This document shows positions 61,134-64,000 of a DNA stretch of 64,000 nt, one piece after another. The position numbers were made by a program, and so were the translations under genes. The DNA comes from Paenibacillus glacialis (GTDB lineage: Bacteria; Bacillota; Bacilli; Paenibacillales; Paenibacillaceae). Each line of letters starts with the position of its first letter. Position 1 is the stretch's first letter. The notes under the pieces were generated by a model that saw only the letters and a list, made by a program, of their open reading frames with translations, was not told the origin of the DNA and ran no database searches. The DNA lies in the NCBI RefSeq assembly GCF_001637205.1, contig NZ_LVJH01000070.1, positions 466,480-530,479 on the forward strand, given 5' to 3'.

Positions 61134-61162
61134 ATTATAGAAAGCGCATTCTATTCTCGCAA
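61134..61162 (-). promoter_or_regulatory. Promoter of the sugar-uptake operon
   Basis: TTGCGA (61162-61157) and TATAAT (61139-61134) on the minus strand are 17 nt apart. The cre-like dyad fills the spacer. Confidence 0.7.
61138..61153. promoter_or_regulatory. cre-like dyad in the operon promoter
   Basis: TAGAAAGCGCATTCTA has arms TAGAA/TTCTA around an AAGCGCAT-type centre, close to the catabolite-response element. CcpA bound here would block the promoter. Fit to the consensus is imperfect. Confidence 0.5.
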
Positions 61163-61200
61163 GGTTAAGTTTCATCTATAATAGGGATAAAATACTCTAA

Positions 61201-61214
61201 TGTAAGCGAAATCA
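61201..61214. promoter_or_regulatory. Second cre-like site
   Basis: TGTAAGCGAAATCA matches the cre consensus TGWAANCGNTNWCA except at one position. It lies about 45 bp upstream of the operon's -35 box. Confidence 0.55.
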
Positions 61215-61544
61215 TCGATCTTTTTCAACGCGTTATGTTATAATATATTACATCAAATTGATTTTTCAAGGCTATTTATATACTTTCTATGTAAAGAAAC
61301 ATATACATCATTCGATTATATTTAAACAATTTATTATAAAAACTAGAAAAATAAGGGTATTATTTGATGTGGGAATCGGATTTTCCCTTACAATATCAGA
61401 CAAAATCTACCATCTATCTATTAAATTATACCAGTGACACAAATTTTTTCTAAATTAATCTTGTTACAATAAATACATACTAATTCCATGAGCATCGTCT
61501 ATAATCCATTAAATATTAACTATTATTTTAATGGTATAATTGGA
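61215..61544. other. AT-rich divergent intergenic region
   Basis: No gene, repeat array or RNA with clear signals was found between the sugar operon and ilvE. It is very AT-rich, with several TATAAT-like words (for example near 61246 and 61536) but no further well-matched promoter pair. Confidence 0.5.
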
Positions 61545-61574
61545 TTGACCAATTGATTTTTTATTCTTTATAAT
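61545..61574 (+). promoter_or_regulatory. Promoter of ilvE
   Basis: TTGACC (61545-61550) and TATAAT (61569-61574) are separated by 18 nt, about 40 nt before the start codon. An AATTGG/CCAATT dyad overlaps the -35 region. Confidence 0.7.
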
Positions 61575-61616
61575 TAAGATAATATATTTCATTCAAGACA
61601 CAGGAGGATTATGACC

Positions 61617-62681
61617 ATGGAAGAAATTAGAATTCAGCACAGAGAAATCCGTAAAGACAAACCAGATGAAAGTAATCTACTGTTCGGACAACATTTTACA
61701 GACCATATGTTTCTACTTGACTACAATTTAGAACAAGGGTGGCATGACCCTCGTATTGTGCCTTATGCTCCTTTAGTATTAGATCCTGCGGCAATGGTGT
61801 TACACTACGGTCAAGCCGTTTTCGAGGGCATGAAAGCATTCTTAGCAAAGGATGAGCAAATCCTTTTGTTCAGACCTAATAAAAACATGGAACGGTTCAA
61901 CCAATCCAACAGACGTCTTGAAATTCCAGAGATCGATGGTGATTTCATTATCCATGCCATTCAATCATTAGTTAATGTAGATAAAGAATGGATTCCTTCT
62001 GGAAAAGGTACTTCTTTATATATTCGACCTTTTATTATTGCAACTGAAGCATGCCTAGGTGTACGCGCCTCCCACACTTATCAACTCATCGTTATTTTGT
62101 CGCCTGTCGGCGCTTATTATAGTGAAGGTTTAGAACCTGTTAAGATCAATGTAGAAACTTCCTACACACGTGCAGTTCGTGGTGGGCTGGGAACTGCTAA
62201 AGCAGCAGGGAATTACGCTGCTAGTATCAAAGCTCAGACCGAAGCAAAGGAGGCAGGGTACTCTCAAGTGCTTTGGCTAGATGCTATAGAGAAGAAATAT
62301 ATCGAGGAAGTTGGCAGCATGAATATATTCTTCAAAATTGATGGCAAAGTCATCACACCACATCTTAACGGAAGTATTTTAGCCGGTGTAACACGAGATT
62401 CTATTATGGAACTATTATGCAATTGGGGAATTTCTGTTGAGGAACGCCAGATTTCGATAGAAGAAGTGTATGAAGCATCCAAGAACAATACTTTAGAAGA
62501 GGTTTTTGGAACTGGGACGGCTGCAGTCATTTCTCCTGTAGGTGAACTATTCTGGGATAATCATCAAATGATCGTTAATCAAGGTGATATCGGTCAACTT
62601 TCACAGAAGCTTTATGATACCATTACTGGTATTCAAACCGGATTGATCCCGGATACACTTCACTGGACGGTCAACGTATAA
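61617..62681 (+). CDS. ilvE: Branched-chain amino acid aminotransferase
   Basis: 354 residues, PLP fold type IV. It transfers amino groups between glutamate and branched-chain keto acids. The PLP lysine is in LGTAKAAGNYAAS (near 195), and QVLWLDAIEKKYIEEVGSMNIFF and GTGTAAVISPV are family motifs. AGGAGG lies 9 nt before ATG 61617 and only 3 nt before ATG 61611, so I prefer the former. Monocistronic, with its own promoter and terminator. Confidence 0.95.
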   Translation: MEEIRIQHREIRKDKPDESNLLFGQHFTDHMFLLDYNLEQGWHDPRIVPYAPLVLDPAAMVLHYGQAVFEGMKAFLAKDEQILLFRPNKNMERFNQSNRRLEIPEIDGDFIIHAIQSLVNVDKEWIPSGKGTSLYIRPFIIATEACLGVRASHTYQLIVILSPVGAYYSEGLEPVKINVETSYTRAVRGGLGTAKAAGNYAASIKAQTEAKEAGYSQVLWLDAIEKKYIEEVGSMNIFFKIDGKVITPHLNGSILAGVTRDSIMELLCNWGISVEERQISIEEVYEASKNNTLEEVFGTGTAAVISPVGELFWDNHQMIVNQGDIGQLSQKLYDTITGIQTGLIPDTLHWTVNV

Positions 62682-62700
62682 CTTTATATACTGTAAAACA

Positions 62701-62736
62701 AAACAAATCCTTCTAGATCGCTAGAAGGATTTGTTT
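62701..62736. terminator. Bidirectional terminator between ilvE and bofC
   Basis: AAACAAATCCTTCTAG pairs with CTAGAAGGATTTGTTT around ATCG, a perfect 16-bp stem with T-run at the ilvE side. Confidence 0.9.
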
Positions 62737-62756
62737 TTATATATTTCAATTTGAAC

Positions 62757-63452
62757 TTAATTGGTTCTCTTCATAACGTTCTCACTATGTTCTCGTGCAT
62801 AATCACTAAAGGTAGATATGACACTGTTATACTCATCAATGTCCTGTATTCGAATACCATCATATAATTCTTTTAGTACCCCTTCAGGGAGTGTCGATTC
62901 CATGGAATTGATATCAAGTTGAAAAAAAGTTTTTAATACTTTTTCCTTTTGAGGTGGACCTTCATACATAGTAAGATTCCCATCCGCATCCATACTCATG
63001 TATGCCTTCTGTTTACAAACAGGAGATAAATCTGAGATCGATTCTACTAACCACACATCCCCGTTAAGATCAAGATGCCCAGTCCAAGTAGGATTCTTAT
63101 GAATCAGTTCACTAATGTGATCAGAACGCATTTGTCCGAGAACTTGTTCTTCCTGACCACATACATAATTTTTCTGAAAAATAACCCTATAATCAACATC
63201 AGAGTCATTTAACATTTGTAAAAAATATCGATCCTCTTTCGATTCCTCCTCAAACGAACTATTTTGTAAATACTGTAACGTCTCTACAGCAATTTGAGGT
63301 TTTTCATTCAATAAAGATTGAACTTTTTCAGAAAGATGTAATCCCCACCACGCCATTCCAACTACGATCACACACAATGCTGTTGTTCCCGTACGTCGTT
63401 TCCATTGTTTCCAATTCTTTTTTATCTGTTTCTTTAGTTTAGAAGCATTCAC
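62757..63452 (-). CDS. bofC: BofC-like forespore regulator
   Basis: 231 residues. A cytosolic basic start (KLKKQIKKNWKQWKRR) precedes one membrane segment (ALCVIVVGMAWWGLHL). The C-terminal domain with VCGQEEQVLGQM and MDADGNLTMYEGPP...VLKTFFQLD matches BofC, which in B. subtilis inhibits SpoIVB and so times pro-sigmaK processing. GTG start with AAGGGGATC upstream. In B. subtilis it lies next to ruvA; here a sugar operon and ilvE intervene. Confidence 0.83.
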   Translation of the reverse strand: MNASKLKKQIKKNWKQWKRRTGTTALCVIVVGMAWWGLHLSEKVQSLLNEKPQIAVETLQYLQNSSFEEESKEDRYFLQMLNDSDVDYRVIFQKNYVCGQEEQVLGQMRSDHISELIHKNPTWTGHLDLNGDVWLVESISDLSPVCKQKAYMSMDADGNLTMYEGPPQKEKVLKTFFQLDINSMESTLPEGVLKELYDGIRIQDIDEYNSVISTFSDYAREHSENVMKRTN

Positions 63453-63518
63453 TTTGATCCCCTTCTATCTGCTTTCTTTTCTTTATTGTGACCGGGGAGT
63501 GCTAGATTTATACAGCAA

Positions 63519-63548
63519 AAAGACCATCGAATAACTTCGATGGTCTTT
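63519..63548 (-). terminator. Terminator of the tRNA cluster
   Basis: AAAGACCATCGA pairs with TCGATGGTCTTT, and TTTTTGC follows on the minus strand, 8 nt after tRNA-Pro. Confidence 0.9.
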
Positions 63549-63555
63549 AAATTTA

Positions 63556-63629
63556 TCGGGACGACACGATTTGAACATGCGACCCCCTGGACCCAAACCA
63601 GGTGCTCTACCAAGCTGAGCTACGTCCCG
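63556..63629 (-). tRNA. tRNA-Pro (anticodon TGG)
   Basis: Cloverleaf with acceptor CGGGACG/CGTCCCG, D-arm TAGCTCAGCTTGGTAGAGCA, anticodon loop TTTGGGT and T-arm GTTCAAATC. The 3' CCA is not encoded. Last gene of the cluster. Confidence 0.95.
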
Positions 63630-63634
63630 ATGTA

Positions 63635-63714
63635 TGCCGGTGAAGGGACTCGAACCCCCACGGTTTCCCTCACGATTTTGAGTCGTGCGCGTCTGCCAGT
63701 TCCGCCACACCGGC
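63635..63714 (-). tRNA. tRNA-Leu (anticodon CAA)
   Basis: Acceptor GCCGGTG/CACCGGC, D-arm GGCGGAACTGGCAGACGC, anticodon loop CTCAAAA, variable arm present and T-arm GGTTCGAGTCC. CCA is not encoded. Confidence 0.93.
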
Positions 63715-63742
63715 GCATATGTACTTACTAAATTAAAAATGG

Positions 63743-63816
63743 TGCGCCCTAAGAGATTCGAACTCCTGGCCTTTTGATTCGTAGTCAAACGCTCTATCCA
63801 GCTGAGCTAAGGGCGC
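63743..63816 (-). tRNA. tRNA-Arg (anticodon ACG)
   Basis: Acceptor GCGCCCT/AGGGCGC, D-arm AGCTCAGCTGGATAGAGC, anticodon loop CTACGAA, T-arm GTTCGAATC. The A34 would be converted to inosine by TadA. CCA is not encoded. Confidence 0.95.
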
Positions 63817-63830
63817 AAATATAATAAAAA

Positions 63831-63905
63831 TGGAGCGGACGACGGGAATCGAACCCGCGACCCTCGCCTTGGCAAGGCGATGCTCTACCGCTGAGCCACG
63901 TCCGC
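63831..63905 (-). tRNA. tRNA-Gly (anticodon GCC)
   Basis: Acceptor GCGGACG/CGTCCGC, D-arm GGCTCAGCGGTAGAGC, anticodon loop TTGCCAA, T-arm GGGTTCGATTCCC. The 3' CCA is encoded. Confidence 0.95.
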
Positions 63906-63912
63906 AAACATA

Positions 63913-63997
63913 TGGTGCGCGTGGAGGGACTTGAACCCCCACGTCGTGAAACGCTAGATCCTAAGTCTAGTGCGTCTGCCAATTCCGCCACACGCGC
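63913..63997 (-). tRNA. tRNA-Leu (anticodon TAG)
   Basis: Acceptor GCGCGTG/CACGCGC, D-arm GGCGGAATTGGCAGACGC, anticodon loop CTTAGGA, long variable arm (CGTTTCACGACG) and T-arm GGTTCAAGTCC. The 3' CCA is encoded. Confidence 0.94.
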
Positions 63998-64000
63998 ACA

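Noticed and set aside
63483..63991. Several open frames over the tRNA cluster
   Set aside because: They arise from conserved tRNA sequences (the VAQLGRAPG-type peptides) and are known false calls.
1..64000. CRISPR arrays, insertion sequences and rRNA genes
   Set aside because: No regularly spaced repeats, transposase motifs or rRNA sequence were seen on either strand.

Overview
The window looks like a Paenibacillus-type Gram-positive spore former (order Bacillales). This rests on gene content and order (cymR-mnmA-rarA, tcdA-aspS-hisS with a T-box leader, dtd-relA, apt-recJ, secDF, comN, spoVB, yajC-tgt-queA, ruvABC, bofC), sporulation genes, strong AGGAGG ribosome binding sites and frequent TTG/GTG starts. 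The species is not proven by the sequence.

Left part, about 1-19.75 kb: the right-hand end of an integrated prophage. Read from its right edge it holds a tyrosine integrase, an ImmA-type metallopeptidase, a coiled-coil protein, a lipoprotein and a repressor-like XRE protein, all on the plus strand. A divergent lambda-like control region follows, with four 15-bp operators and a consensus early promoter. A long minus-strand early operon then runs leftward: two small XRE regulators, a zinc-ribbon/HTH protein, another XRE protein, small proteins, AbrB, a recombination module (SMC-like ATPase, RecT, MBL-fold hydrolase), a replication module (initiator with internal iterons, G39P-type loader, DnaB), a RuvC-like resolvase and, last, the late activator ArpU. 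A DUF3231 gene with its own promoter candidate and terminator sits against the flow as cargo. Late structural genes are not seen and would lie beyond the left edge. The element abuts the 3' end of cymR.

Middle part, 19.8-55 kb: chromosomal housekeeping genes. They cover sulfur control and tRNA thiolation (cymR, mnmA), fork maintenance (rarA), RNA polymerase recycling (helD), purine and uracil uptake, tRNA modification and charging (tcdA, aspS, hisS), proofreading and the stringent response (dtd, relA), apt, recJ, a cation exporter, secDF, comN, spoVB, membrane proteins, yajC-tgt-queA, a SpoIID-domain protein and ruvBAC.

Right part, 55-64 kb: a five-gene sugar-uptake locus (YesMN-like two-component system, two permeases, lipoprotein binding protein) with a promoter whose spacer carries a cre-like site, then ilvE, bofC and a five-gene tRNA cluster (Leu, Gly, Arg, Leu, Pro) on the minus strand.

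Most unusual points: the SMC-like ATPase/RecT/MBL module with no SbcD or YqaJ seen, iterons inside the initiator gene, the multi-operator switch, the lysogeny-module lipoprotein, and competing hairpins in front of relA. Several very small genes (34-59 codons) with good ribosome binding sites were found by reading the sequence directly.
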